Positions 7,753 through 16,393 of a stretch of DNA of 64,000 nucleotides are shown here, in pieces. The notes under the pieces are model-generated. The model had not been told where the DNA came from. It saw nothing but the letters and a program-made list of their open reading frames with translations, and did no database searches. Position 1 is the first letter of the stretch, and each line of letters begins with the position of its first letter. Source of the DNA: Gordonia soli NBRC 108243 (GTDB lineage: Bacteria > Actinomycetota > Actinomycetes > Mycobacteriales > Mycobacteriaceae); assembly GCF_000334455.1 (NCBI RefSeq), contig NZ_BANX01000033.1, forward strand, positions 62,001-126,000, written 5' to 3'. The position numbers and the translations under genes were made by a program.

Positions 7753-8499
7753 ATGGGAGCAGACGTCACCCCGCACGGGCCGAACGATCCACGAGAAACC
7801 ACCGTGCCGACGAGCACCGATCCGCCGGCGGCCGGTCCGTCGCCGGATATCGGTCGGCCGACGCCCCTCGTCGACCACGACGCGAACCATCCGTCCGAGG
7901 ACCCGGCGGCCGGCGTGGCAGCATCCCCCTCGGATGATCCCGCTGCCCGCCGCACCATCGGCGATCGGGCCAACTCGGTCGCCAAGCGTGTCGTCGCGGT
8001 GCTGATCGCCATCGCGCTGCTGGTGATCGCGTACTTCATCCTCGAGGCATTCCTGCCTCGGTGGTGGGCGCAGCAGATCGGTCAGCGGGTGGACGGGTCC
8101 TTCAGCCGCGGCATCGGTACCGGGTTGGTGCTGGGCATCGTCTGTACCTTCGTGCCGCTGCTCCTGTTCACGCTCGCGGTGGTCAACCGCGGACGCCTCC
8201 GCAACGTCCCGGCGATCGTGTTCGGGATCGCGGGCATCATCGTCGCCATCCCCAATCTCCTGTCGCTCGCGGTCGTGGTCGGCCGCGGAAACGGATCGCA
8301 CGCAGGTCAGCGCATCCTCGACGTCGATGCACCGGGATTCCGCGGAGCCTCGCTCTGGGGTGCGGTCGTCGGCGTCTTGTTCGCGGTGTTGATGGGCTAC
8401 TTCATCTGGCGGTATCGACGTCGCGGACGCCAGCTACGAGCGTCCCGTGAGCGGGAGAAGGAAGCAGCAGCCCTGGCCGAGCCCACACCGGAGGCCTGA
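7753..8499 (+). CDS. Integral membrane protein, four predicted helices
   Basis: 248 residues. The first 75 are Pro/Asp-rich and probably disordered and cytoplasmic. Four hydrophobic helices follow, at roughly residues 84-104, 120-145, 155-182 and 205-225, then a basic/charged tail (YRRRGRQLRASREREKEAAA). No catalytic motif is visible. The pattern matches the many permease-like hypothetical proteins of Mycobacteriales. ATG 7753 is preferred to an upstream in-frame ATG because of the TACACT-N6-ATG arrangement. The gene is convergent with the adenylate cyclase, 42 bases away. Confidence 0.72.
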   Translation: MGADVTPHGPNDPRETTVPTSTDPPAAGPSPDIGRPTPLVDHDANHPSEDPAAGVAASPSDDPAARRTIGDRANSVAKRVVAVLIAIALLVIAYFILEAFLPRWWAQQIGQRVDGSFSRGIGTGLVLGIVCTFVPLLLFTLAVVNRGRLRNVPAIVFGIAGIIVAIPNLLSLAVVVGRGNGSHAGQRILDVDAPGFRGASLWGAVVGVLFAVLMGYFIWRYRRRGRQLRASREREKEAAALAEPTPEA

Positions 8500-8541
8500 T
8501 GCGGGTCCGTTGCGTCGACCACTCCTGAGGTCAGGGATCGA

Positions 8542-9495
8542 TCAGTCGGAGTAGCGGGGCACGACGGCGAACACCTCGATGTCGCGCGGTACCCCCTTGG
8601 CGCGGAATCGCCTGCGACGAGTGGCATACCGATCGGCGCCGGCGGCCTCGACGGTCGCTCCGCTGGCCAACAGCTCACCGGCTCCCGCGGCTGCCGCGAC
8701 CCGAGCGGCGATGTTCACATCGACACCGAGGAAATCGTCACCGACCGCTCGCGGTTCGCCGGTGTGGAGACCGGCTCGCAGCTGTGGCCGGTAGTCCCCG
8801 ACCGTCAGCGCACTCACGGCGACGATCACCTCGTGACCGGCCTCGATCGCCTCGACACCGTCGACGAACACGGCCATCGTCCCATCGCCCAGGTGTTTGA
8901 CGATGCGCCCGCCGCGTCTACGCACGATGTTCTCGGTGACGTCGTTGACGTCACGCAGGAGTCGGAGCACCTGGTCGTCTCCGGCATGCAGGGCCCACGT
9001 TGAGAACCCGACGAGGTCGGTGAACAGGATGGTGGCGGGGACCGGGGTGCGGTCGGACTGCCGACGTCGTCCGGTCACCAGCGCCTGCCACACCTGCACC
9101 GATGCGAGACCGAGCTCCCGTATGGCACTGGGCTTCTCGGGTCGGGACTCGCTGATGAGGCGTGCCACGCGGTCGGATGCACGGGGCCCGGTGATCGGGT
9201 TCTCATTGTGCGGGATCAGATCTCGTGCCGCGCGAGCCGCCTTGACGACCCCGGCGCTGGAGTCGGTGCGGGCCAGCAGGTCGGCCATCCGGCGCCCGGG
9301 TCCGGGACGGTCGGGATCGTCGCGTCGGACGGGAAGACGGTCGCCCCGACGACGGGTCGACCCACCGGTCCCATCGTTCGCTGCGGAAGGTTCGTCCGGG
9401 CCGTCCGCGGCGGATGTCGCATCGTCGTCGGTCGGACCGGGCTCCGAGACACCGGCGCGATCGCGGTCACGTGTCGAGTCGTCGGCTCCGGTCAC
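8542..9495 (-). CDS. Class III adenylate/guanylate cyclase
   Basis: 317 residues. The first ~75 are charged and low-complexity and are followed by a helical region. The cyclase homology domain starts near residue 150 with ATILFTDLVGFSTW (first metal Asp). It continues with GGRIVKHLGDGTMAVF (adenine-selecting Lys and second metal Asp) and FLGVDVNIAARVAAAA (Asp for base recognition, Asn and Arg for transition-state binding). All six canonical residues are present, so it should make cAMP as a homodimer. There are no membrane helices. GTG 9495 follows TAGACT by six bases, so the message is probably leaderless. Confidence 0.9.
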   Translation of the reverse strand: MTGADDSTRDRDRAGVSEPGPTDDDATSAADGPDEPSAANDGTGGSTRRRGDRLPVRRDDPDRPGPGRRMADLLARTDSSAGVVKAARAARDLIPHNENPITGPRASDRVARLISESRPEKPSAIRELGLASVQVWQALVTGRRRQSDRTPVPATILFTDLVGFSTWALHAGDDQVLRLLRDVNDVTENIVRRRGGRIVKHLGDGTMAVFVDGVEAIEAGHEVIVAVSALTVGDYRPQLRAGLHTGEPRAVGDDFLGVDVNIAARVAAAAGAGELLASGATVEAAGADRYATRRRRFRAKGVPRDIEVFAVVPRYSD

Positions 9496-9501
9496 GCCAT
9501 G

Positions 9502-9507
9502 AGTCTA
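9502..9507 (-). promoter_or_regulatory. -10 box of the adenylate cyclase gene
   Basis: TAGACT, then six bases, then the GTG at 9495. This is a leaderless arrangement. Confidence 0.5.
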
Positions 9508-9517
9508 GTGGCCCCGC

Positions 9518-10672
9518 TCATCGCGGAACCGACACCGCCGCGTCCTCGGTGACACCGTTCGCCCGATCCCGTCGGTTGGCACCGATACTGCTGATCAGGG
9601 CCGCGCCGATGAAGGCGACACCGACGAGTCCGGTGACCACCTCGTTGATCTCGACCTTGACGCTCAGCAGCAAGATGACTGCGAGGGCGCCGATGGCCCA
9701 GTGGGCGCCGTGCTCCAGATAGCGGTACTCGGCAAGCGTGCCCTGCCGTACGAGGAAGATCGTGATGGACCGGACGAACATCGCTCCGATGAACCCGAGT
9801 CCGAGCGCGATGATGATCGGGTCCGCGGTGATGGCGAAGGCGCCGACCACCCCGTCGAACGAGAACGAGGCGTCGAGGACCTCGAGATAGAGGAACAGGA
9901 AGAACCCGGCACGTCCGGCAGCCTTGGTCACCGCTGACGGCCCCGAGGCACGCTGCGCCGAGCCGTCGGCCGACGCGGTGTCGGACTCCTCGGAATGGTC
10001 GACTCCGGGTTGCTCACGCTGGAACAGCGAACTCAGACCGTCGACGACGATGTAGGTGACCATGCCGAGGATGCCGGCGATGAGGATGGTCGACCGATGG
10101 GTGTCATCGGCCAGGAACTCGGCGACGAGTACCAGGCTGGTCGCCGCGATGGCCACCGAGAGCTGGTCGACCCGCCCGATCGCAGCGAGCGGACGCTCCA
10201 GCCACGACAGCCAGGTGTTCTCGTGGTCGGTGAGAACGAAGTTGAGGAACAGCAGGAGCAGGAACATCCCGCCGAACGCCGCGATCTGCGGATGCGCCTC
10301 ATGCAGGATGGTCTCGTAACTCGGGCTGCCGTCGGCGAACGCCTCGGCACCGCCGGCAGGCGGGTTCATCGCCAGACGGAAGGCTTCGACCGGGTTGAGT
10401 CCTGCGGTCACCCAGACGATCGCCAACGGGAACAGCAGCCGCATCCCGAAGACGGCGATGAGCACACCGACGGTGAGGAACATCTTCTGCCAGAACTCGC
10501 TCATCCGCTCGAGGATCGTGGCGTTGATGACGGCGTTGTCGAAGGACAGCGAGATCTCGAGGATGCCGAGGATCGCGCACAGCGCCAGGCCCGTCCAGCT
10601 CTGGTACACGAATGCGACGACCAGGGCGGCGATCGAGATGACGATCGACAGCCCGAAGATGCGGGCGATCAC
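9518..10672 (-). CDS. DUF475 / TerC-superfamily integral membrane protein
   Basis: 384 residues and about nine hydrophobic helices. The N-terminal half carries LEISLSFDNAVINATIL and the C-terminal half EVLDASFSFDGVVGAFAI. These are the paired acidic FDN and FDG motifs that identify the TerC superfamily, which is linked to tellurite resistance and manganese export in other bacteria. A charged loop of about 35 residues (roughly residues 218-255) separates the halves. The GTG start at 10672 overlaps the stop of the upstream zinc-finger gene by 4 bases. Metal transport is a family-level inference. Confidence 0.87.
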   Translation of the reverse strand: MIARIFGLSIVISIAALVVAFVYQSWTGLALCAILGILEISLSFDNAVINATILERMSEFWQKMFLTVGVLIAVFGMRLLFPLAIVWVTAGLNPVEAFRLAMNPPAGGAEAFADGSPSYETILHEAHPQIAAFGGMFLLLLFLNFVLTDHENTWLSWLERPLAAIGRVDQLSVAIAATSLVLVAEFLADDTHRSTILIAGILGMVTYIVVDGLSSLFQREQPGVDHSEESDTASADGSAQRASGPSAVTKAAGRAGFFLFLYLEVLDASFSFDGVVGAFAITADPIIIALGLGFIGAMFVRSITIFLVRQGTLAEYRYLEHGAHWAIGALAVILLLSVKVEINEVVTGLVGVAFIGAALISSIGANRRDRANGVTEDAAVSVPR

Positions 10673-11007
10673 CGGAGTCGCTCCGCATCGCGTGCGCGGC
10701 CCAGGAGTTCGTCGGTCAACTGCGCCAGCGTGTCGTGGTCGGCCTTCTCGGCCACCGCAGTCGCGATGTCCTCCGCCGCGCAGCGCAGCTCGAACATGCG
10801 GTCACCGAACGCCGTGGCCTCCGCCGCGCTGAGGATCACCGCGTCCGCGGGAATAGAAGTGCCATCCGTGAGCGCTCTCTGCTCGTAGGCGCGTTGTCGA
10901 CACGAGCGTTTGCAGTATTTGCGGCGCCGACCGAGTTCCGAGTCGACCATCGAGCTCCCACACCATGCGCACGCGTAGGGGCGTCGGCGACTCCGGACCT
11001 GTTCCAC
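10669..11007 (-). CDS. Small zinc-finger-like protein coupled to the TerC gene
   Basis: 112 residues from GTG 11007. The N-terminus holds YACAWCGSSM and, 15 residues on, KYCKRSCRQRAYEQR, giving a CxxC...CxxxC zinc-ribbon, a layout common in small actinobacterial DNA- or RNA-associated proteins. The remainder is an acidic/helical region (TAFGDRMFELRCAAED). The frame is open to 11154, but the extension runs through the rbpA promoter and reads as low-complexity, so the GTG is preferred. It overlaps the TerC-family gene by GTGA and is probably cotranscribed with it. Function unknown. Confidence 0.75.
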   Translation of the reverse strand: MEQVRSRRRPYACAWCGSSMVDSELGRRRKYCKRSCRQRAYEQRALTDGTSIPADAVILSAAEATAFGDRMFELRCAAEDIATAVAEKADHDTLAQLTDELLGRARDAERLR

Positions 11008-11108
11008 GCTCCGACCGTACCCGGCGCACACGACCGCGTCCGGTCGGGTGCTCACGGGTGTCGGGTCGACCCGCGGGTCGGTGTGTCGGAGCATCCCGCG
11101 ACAACGCG

Positions 11109-11114
11109 TAGAAT
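11109..11114 (+). promoter_or_regulatory. rbpA -10 element
   Basis: TAGAAT fits TANNNT. Transcription would start near 11121 and give a leader of about 32 bases with a strong GAGAGGA ribosome-binding site at 11139-11145. The -35 is not obvious. Confidence 0.5.
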
Positions 11115-11152
11115 GGTTCTGTTCAGCTACGGAATGTTGAGAGGAAACACCC

Positions 11153-11497
11153 ATGGCAGATCGAGTGCTTCGAGGTAGCCGTCTCGGTGCGGTGAGCTAC
11201 GAGACCGATCGCGACCACGACCTCGCACCACGTCGGATCGTCCAGTACAAGACCGACAACGGCGAGATCTTCGACGTCCCGTTCGCCGACGACGCCGAGG
11301 TCCCTTCCAAGTGGCCGTGCAAGAACGGTATGGAGGGCACCATCCTCGAGGGTGCCGAGCCGGAGGAGAAGAAGACCAAGCCTCCGCGTACGCACTGGGA
11401 CATGCTGCTCGAGCGGCGGTCCGAGGAAGAGCTCGAGGTCCTGCTGAACGAGCGGCTGGACCTGCTCAAGCAGCGTCGCAAAGGCGTGACGAACTGA
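11153..11497 (+). CDS. rbpA: RNA polymerase-binding protein RbpA
   Basis: 114 residues, matching the actinobacterial family length. RbpA binds the principal sigma factor and core RNA polymerase, stabilises open complexes and is essential in mycobacteria. The N-terminal tail (VLRGSRLGAVSYETDR), the core domain with EVPSKWPCKNG, the basic linker and the C-terminal sigma-interaction helix (RTHWDMLLERRSEEEL) are all present. The GAGAGGA ribosome-binding site fixes the ATG. It is divergent from the small zinc-finger gene and convergent with ppm1, an arrangement also seen in M. tuberculosis (Rv2050/Rv2051c). Confidence 0.97.
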   Translation: MADRVLRGSRLGAVSYETDRDHDLAPRRIVQYKTDNGEIFDVPFADDAEVPSKWPCKNGMEGTILEGAEPEEKKTKPPRTHWDMLLERRSEEELEVLLNERLDLLKQRRKGVTN

Positions 11498-11517
11498 TCT
11501 GAACGCGATCGTGCCGT

Positions 11518-11560
11518 CAGCGGCCGTCGTCCGTGGTCTCAGACCCGGCGGCGGCCGCTG
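11518..11560. terminator. Bidirectional hairpin between rbpA and ppm1
   Basis: CAGCGGCCG at 11518-11526 pairs perfectly with CGGCCGCTG at 11552-11560. The right arm is followed by ATCTTTT, so it can terminate rbpA. The structure reaches into the last codons of convergent ppm1. Confidence 0.6.
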
Positions 11561-12321
11561 ATCTTTTCACGGCGGCTCTCCAGCCCCCATCGCGCGACCA
11601 TCAGAAACGCCTCGGTCATCACGCCGCCGCTCATCTTCGATGTACCGATCTCACGTTCGGTGAAGGTGATCGGAACCTCCCGGACGTCGAATCCGGCGCG
11701 GATGGTGCGCCAAGCGAGGTCGATCTGAAAGCAGTAGCCCGCCGACTCGACGGTGTCGAGGGCGATCTTCTCCAAGACGATCCGTCGGTAGGCACGGAAT
11801 CCAGCAGTGATGTCGCGCACCGACGAGCCCAGGGCGAAGCGGGCGTAGGTGTTGGCACCGCGGGACAGGAATTCACGACGCTTCGGCCAGTTCACCAGCG
11901 ACCCGCCGGGTACGTAGCGCGATCCGATCGCGAGGTCGGCGCCGGCGTTGACCGCGTCGAGCAGCCGGTGCAGCTGCTCCGGAGCGTGGCTGCCATCGGC
12001 ATCCATCTCGATGATGACCTGGTACTCGTGGTCGAGCCCCCAGGCGAAGCCGGCGAGATAAGCCTTGCCCAGACCGTCCTTCTCGACCCGGTGCATGACC
12101 TGGATGCGATCGTCTGCCGCGGCCAGAGCGTCGGCGACCTCGCCGGTGCCGTCGGGGCTCGAGTCGTCCACGACCAGGACGTGCACCCCGGGCAACGCGG
12201 CATGGAGCCGAGAGACGATCAGCGGCAGGTTCTCGCGCTCGTCGTACGTCGGGATAACGACCAGCGCGCGTGCGCCATCAGCGCCGACGACCTGCTGGTC
12301 CGGTCCACTCCCCGATGTCAT
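11539..12321 (-). CDS. ppm1: Polyprenol monophosphomannose synthase
   Basis: 260 residues, a GT2-family glycosyltransferase of the DPM1 type. It transfers mannose from GDP-mannose to polyprenol phosphate, supplying the donor for lipomannan/LAM synthesis and protein mannosylation at the membrane. Motifs are [42 protein letters not shown] (metal-binding DAD) and [13 protein letters not shown]. It has no membrane helices. In M. tuberculosis this domain is fused to the Lnt domain in one protein (Rv2051c). Here the two are separate and linked by an ATGA overlap. Confidence 0.95.
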   Translation of the reverse strand: MTSGSGPDQQVVGADGARALVVIPTYDERENLPLIVSRLHAALPGVHVLVVDDSSPDGTGEVADALAAADDRIQVMHRVEKDGLGKAYLAGFAWGLDHEYQVIIEMDADGSHAPEQLHRLLDAVNAGADLAIGSRYVPGGSLVNWPKRREFLSRGANTYARFALGSSVRDITAGFRAYRRIVLEKIALDTVESAGYCFQIDLAWRTIRAGFDVREVPITFTEREIGTSKMSGGVMTEAFLMVARWGLESRREKISGRRRV

Positions 12322-14051
12322 CGAGCTCCTTCGTTCAGCACTTCGGTCCGATCCGACGCGGCGCGTCGGGCGTTCGGTCCCCCGACGAACCTAGTACGCC
12401 GCGACAGCGCGACCAAAAGGCCCACCACCGCGACCAGCATCGCCGCCCGTTCCGGCCACGGTCCCAGGCGCGTCGCTATGGTCCGGTCCTCGTGCAGTGG
12501 CAGCCGTGCAGCCAGCACGGCTGGTGTGAAGATACCGGTCCGTGAGGCGATCATGCCGTCCGGCTCGATGATGGCGCTGACCCCGCTCGTGGCCGCCACT
12601 GCGACCGCACGCCCGTGTTCGACGGCCCGTACCTGCGACATCGCCAATTGCTGGTATGTCATGTCGGTCCGACCGAAGGTCGCGTTGTTGGTCGGCACGT
12701 ACAGCAGCTGAGCACCGTCGTCGACTGCGTCGCGGGTGGCGCTGTCGAATGCGACCTCCCAGCAGGTCGCGATACCGACCTCGACGGTCCCCGACCGCCC
12801 CGGCACGGACACGGCCGCGCGACCACTGCCCGGCCGGAAGTTGCCTGCCATGTCGGCGTACGGCGAGAAGAGGCGGAAGAACTCGCGCATCGGCAGGTAC
12901 TCACCGAACGGTTGGATGATGTGCTTGTCGTAGCGCGCTTGAGGGCCGCGGTCCCCGTCCCACACCAGCACGGTGTTGGTCGGTCTGCCGTCCGGGTTGG
13001 AGACCAGCGTGCCCACCAGGATCGGTGCACCCACCGACACCGATGTGGCGGTGATCTCTTCGGCGGCATCGGGATTGGTCAGCGGTGAGATGTCAGAGGC
13101 GTTCTCCGGCCAGAGCACCAGGTCGGGCTGTTCGGCGCGGCCGGACCGAACCGAGTCGGCCAGCGCGAAGGTCTGCCGTACGTGGTTGTCCAGCACTGCC
13201 CGACGCTGCGCGTTGAAATCGAGTCCCAGCCGGGGAACGTTGCCCTGGATCACCGCGATTCGCGTGGACGACTGTGCGACCGTCCGGTCGACGGTTGCCG
13301 GGGTCAGGGCGATGGCCGCCATCGGTCCCAGCAGGGCCAGCACGACGGCGATCGCTGCCGGTCGGGCGGCGGACCGGCGCGGGTCGCGAGTTCGCTCGAC
13401 GACCACCTGGATCAGCCACGCCAGGGATGCACCGAACAGCGCGACGGCCGCCGAGAGTCCCGGGGCGCCGATGATCGCGGCGAGCGGCAGCAGCGGTCCG
13501 TCGACCTGGCTGAACGCGGCGCGCCCCCACGGGAAGCCCCCGAACGGGAACGCCGATCGGACTCCCTCGATGAGGACCCAGGTCAGCGTGAACCAGACGG
13601 GTGGGACAGGTAGCCGCATGGTCAGGACGGCGATCGCGCCGAACACGGCCAGGTAGATCGCGAGCACGACGGCGAGCGCGAGCCACGGCAGCGGGCCGAC
13701 GTAGACCCCGATCCACGGCAGCAACGGGATGAAGAAGGCCAGTCCGAACACGAAACCGAGCCAGGCGCCGGTCCGCACCCGCGGTCGCCCGACGCTGATC
13801 GCGGCGAACAACAGCGCTGCGGCCACGACGGCCATGAACCACCACGTCCGGGGCGGGAACGCCGTGTACATCGCACAACCGGCGAGAGCTGCCACGACGG
13901 TGCGGACGAACACGATCAGCTGTCGACGGCGAGCGGACCCGATCGGCTCCGCAGTGTGACGCTCCGCCGGATCGGTCAGATCGTGTTTGTCCGCGCGCTC
14001 ACCAGGGTGCTCGCCACCCCGGTGGTCGGGCCCGGCCCCCGCGCAGGTCAT
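12318..14051 (-). CDS. lnt: Apolipoprotein N-acyltransferase
   Basis: 577 residues. After a polar N-terminal tail of about 45 residues come several membrane helices (about residues 48-230) and a carbon-nitrogen hydrolase domain. The catalytic triad is visible as Glu in LWPENASD (about 315), Lys in [15 protein letters not shown] (about 375) and Cys in [11 protein letters not shown] (about 428). A last helix lies near residue 535. Lnt adds the third acyl chain to lipoproteins at the outer face of the plasma membrane. It is coupled at both ends by 4-base overlaps, to the amidohydrolase upstream and ppm1 downstream. Confidence 0.95.
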   Translation of the reverse strand: MTCAGAGPDHRGGEHPGERADKHDLTDPAERHTAEPIGSARRRQLIVFVRTVVAALAGCAMYTAFPPRTWWFMAVVAAALLFAAISVGRPRVRTGAWLGFVFGLAFFIPLLPWIGVYVGPLPWLALAVVLAIYLAVFGAIAVLTMRLPVPPVWFTLTWVLIEGVRSAFPFGGFPWGRAAFSQVDGPLLPLAAIIGAPGLSAAVALFGASLAWLIQVVVERTRDPRRSAARPAAIAVVLALLGPMAAIALTPATVDRTVAQSSTRIAVIQGNVPRLGLDFNAQRRAVLDNHVRQTFALADSVRSGRAEQPDLVLWPENASDISPLTNPDAAEEITATSVSVGAPILVGTLVSNPDGRPTNTVLVWDGDRGPQARYDKHIIQPFGEYLPMREFFRLFSPYADMAGNFRPGSGRAAVSVPGRSGTVEVGIATCWEVAFDSATRDAVDDGAQLLYVPTNNATFGRTDMTYQQLAMSQVRAVEHGRAVAVAATSGVSAIIEPDGMIASRTGIFTPAVLAARLPLHEDRTIATRLGPWPERAAMLVAVVGLLVALSRRTRFVGGPNARRAASDRTEVLNEGAR

Positions 14052-15688
14052 GAGCGCTCCCCGACTCCCTGACCGGCGTCGTACAGGTCACGCCCGCGGT
14101 GAACGGTCCGCACACAGCGGGGCAGCTTGGCTCCAGGCGTGAGGTCGGGCAGTGCAGGAACCCGTGAGCGCGGGTCCGTGGACCACCGTTGGACGCTCTC
14201 ATGCGACCCGCCGACGACGAGATCGTCGACCTCCCAGATGGCGTAACTCGCCGGTGCGCCGGGCGCGAGCGTGCCCGTGAGGCCGTCGTTGACACCGCCG
14301 GCGCGCCAGCCGCCACGGGTGGCCGCCGCGAATGCACCGCGAGCGGAGATCGCATTGCGCGGTTGATGGTGGTGCACGGCCGCGCGGACAGTCGCCCACG
14401 GCTCGACCGCGGTCACCGGGGAATCGGATGAGAAAGCAAGTCCCACACCGGCTCTGGCCAACATCGCGAAGTCGTTGAGAGTTGCCGCGCGGTCGGTCCC
14501 CAGACGCTGTTCGTACAGATCGCCGGGCCCTCCCCAGGCGGCGTCGAACAACGGTTGCATACTGGCCACCGCACCGCATCGCGCCAGGACCTCGGCATGC
14601 TCGGAGGTGACCATCTCGGCGTGTTCGAGCCGATGCGCGTGCCTGGCCAGCGCCGGCGTGCCAATCGAGTCGGCGAGCTCAGCGAATGCCGCCACCACCG
14701 ACTCCGTCGCGCCGTCGCCGATGACATGGAATCCGGTCTGCACCCCCGCCTCACTGCAGGCACGCAATTGGGTGAGGATCTGCTCGTAACCGAGATAACT
14801 GATGCCGGTTCGCGTCGGGTCATCGGTGTAGGGCGCCGACAACCAGGCGGTGTGCGATCCGATCGCACCGTCGACGAACAGGTCGCCGCCGAGGGCGTGT
14901 GCGTGGGTGATGGCCATCAGTTCGTGCGCGTGGTCTGCGCTCTCGACCGTCTGTCCCCAGTAGCGACGCACCTCCACCGGATGATCGAGGTCGGCGAGCG
15001 CGAGGAAGTCGTCGATCCCGCTGATGTCGGGTCCGCCGTTCTCGTGAACCGCGACGACACCGTTGGCGGCGGCGTGGTCGAGTGAACGCCGTTGGGCTCG
15101 CTCGCGCTGGGCGGCGGTCAGCAATTGGCGCGCGGCTCCACGGACCCGGTGATGTGCCTCGGCGACCAGCGGATCGTCCGGGTGGTGACCCGGTTCCGCC
15201 GACAGTCCGGGGACGAGTCGGCGCAGCGCCGACGACGCGATGGCCGAATGTTCGTCGACGCGGGCGAGGTACACCGGGCGATTGCCGACCACCTCGTCGA
15301 CCTCCGCAGTCGTCGGGTGTCGCCGGTCGTCGGGTTCGGTCCCGGTCCAGGACGAGTCGTCCCAGCCCAGACCCCACAGGAGCTCACCGTCGGGAAGGGC
15401 CGCTGCAGCGGCCGCCAGGGATGCCAGGCAGTCACGACGGTCGACCGCCTCGTTGAGGGTCAGTCCGTCGATCGCGAGACCGGTCGAGGTCAGGTGGACG
15501 TGGGAGTCGACGAATCCGGGGGCGACGAACCGGCCGTCGAGGTCAGTGACCGTTGCATCGGGATGCAGCGTGCGGCCGACATCGTCGGAGCCGACCCAGA
15601 CCACCAGACCGTCGGAGACCGCCATCGCCGTCGCGTCCGGCGCACCCGGCGCGTACACCACGCCGCCCACCAGCAGTTCAGTCGTCAC
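14048..15688 (-). CDS. YtcJ-type metal-dependent amidohydrolase
   Basis: 546 residues. The opening GRFVAPGFVDSHVHLTST is the metal-binding HxH strand. FVDGAIGSHTAWLSAP, GFHVIGDGATE and the late FSSDSPVTAVEPWATV (the metal/catalytic Asp-Ser-Asp-Pro segment) follow, and LAPGAPASYAIWEVDD closes the small beta domain. These are hallmarks of the amidohydrolase 3 (YtcJ/NfdA) group. The substrate is unknown. The probable start is GTG 15688, eight bases after a CAGACT box. Its stop overlaps the lnt start, so it is the first gene of a coupled amidohydrolase-lnt-ppm1 operon, although a link to lipoprotein or mannan synthesis is not established. Confidence 0.9.
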   Translation of the reverse strand: MTTELLVGGVVYAPGAPDATAMAVSDGLVVWVGSDDVGRTLHPDATVTDLDGRFVAPGFVDSHVHLTSTGLAIDGLTLNEAVDRRDCLASLAAAAAALPDGELLWGLGWDDSSWTGTEPDDRRHPTTAEVDEVVGNRPVYLARVDEHSAIASSALRRLVPGLSAEPGHHPDDPLVAEAHHRVRGAARQLLTAAQRERAQRRSLDHAAANGVVAVHENGGPDISGIDDFLALADLDHPVEVRRYWGQTVESADHAHELMAITHAHALGGDLFVDGAIGSHTAWLSAPYTDDPTRTGISYLGYEQILTQLRACSEAGVQTGFHVIGDGATESVVAAFAELADSIGTPALARHAHRLEHAEMVTSEHAEVLARCGAVASMQPLFDAAWGGPGDLYEQRLGTDRAATLNDFAMLARAGVGLAFSSDSPVTAVEPWATVRAAVHHHQPRNAISARGAFAAATRGGWRAGGVNDGLTGTLAPGAPASYAIWEVDDLVVGGSHESVQRWSTDPRSRVPALPDLTPGAKLPRCVRTVHRGRDLYDAGQGVGERS

Positions 15689-15724
15689 GATCGACCAGTC
15701 TGCCCTGCCCGGACGGCCCGCGCG

Positions 15725-16246
15725 TCAACGCCCCCGCGGGAGTTCGCCGATGATCACCTCGGACGCCGCCGAACCGGTGGTGTCGGTCCGCCGGGCCCGA
15801 TCGGCGGGCGAGCCGTCGACCACGGTCCCGTCCACGATCGGGCCGCCGACGATGGTGCCCCCTGCGGCCACGCCTGCCTTGTTCATCGCGGCGACGAACT
15901 TGCGGGCACCGACCGCCGCGATGACCGGGCGCAGCGCCGCGCGCACCGGGGGCAGCAGCGCGAGGATGCCGACAGCCGAGGTGACCACCCCCGGGACGAC
16001 CAGCAGCACGGTGGCGGCGGCCAGTAGGGCGGTGTCGGTCAACGGTCGGCGCGCATCGACCTCGTTGCGCGAGGCCTGACGGAGTTCGGCGAAGATCTTG
16101 CGGCCCTGGCGCTGCAGCATGATCATGCCGATCAGGCCGGCCGCCAGCGTGATGAGGATCGCCCATCCGAAGCCGAGCGTGGAGACCATGAGCGCGAACG
16201 CACCGATCTCGACGGCGAGGTAGGCGAAGACGTAGAGCAGTCGCAT
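15725..16246 (-). CDS. fxsA: FxsA-family membrane protein
   Basis: 173 residues. The N-terminal hydrophobic region (LLYVFAYLAVEIGAFALM) and the following WAILITLAAGLIGMIMLQRQG match FxsA, a small cytoplasmic-membrane protein known in E. coli for relieving phage T7 exclusion by the F plasmid. A third/fourth helical region is around residues 70-100. A Gly/Val-rich tail (GGTIVGGPIVDGTVVDGSP) follows. The ATG has an AAAGGA ribosome-binding site. M. tuberculosis has an fxsA homologue near ppm1 as well (Rv2053c). The cellular role in actinobacteria is unknown. Confidence 0.88.
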   Translation of the reverse strand: MRLLYVFAYLAVEIGAFALMVSTLGFGWAILITLAAGLIGMIMLQRQGRKIFAELRQASRNEVDARRPLTDTALLAAATVLLVVPGVVTSAVGILALLPPVRAALRPVIAAVGARKFVAAMNKAGVAAGGTIVGGPIVDGTVVDGSPADRARRTDTTGSAASEVIIGELPRGR

Positions 16247-16363
16247 GCCGATCCTTTCGTGGTGGCCGCCCGCAGTTCCCGCGCGGGGGTCTGCCGGGGC
16301 ATCTGTGGGATCAACGACCGAGGTGTCCGTTTTTCTCCCGATCTCGCCGAATTTCTCTACGAC

Positions 16364-16392
16364 GTGGCCCCGACGACCGCGGATCGGGCCAC
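16364..16392 (-). terminator. cobN terminator hairpin
   Basis: On the minus strand GTGGCCCGA pairs with TCGGGGCCAC (one bulged base) immediately after the cobN stop codon. Confidence 0.5.
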
Positions 16393-16393
16393 C

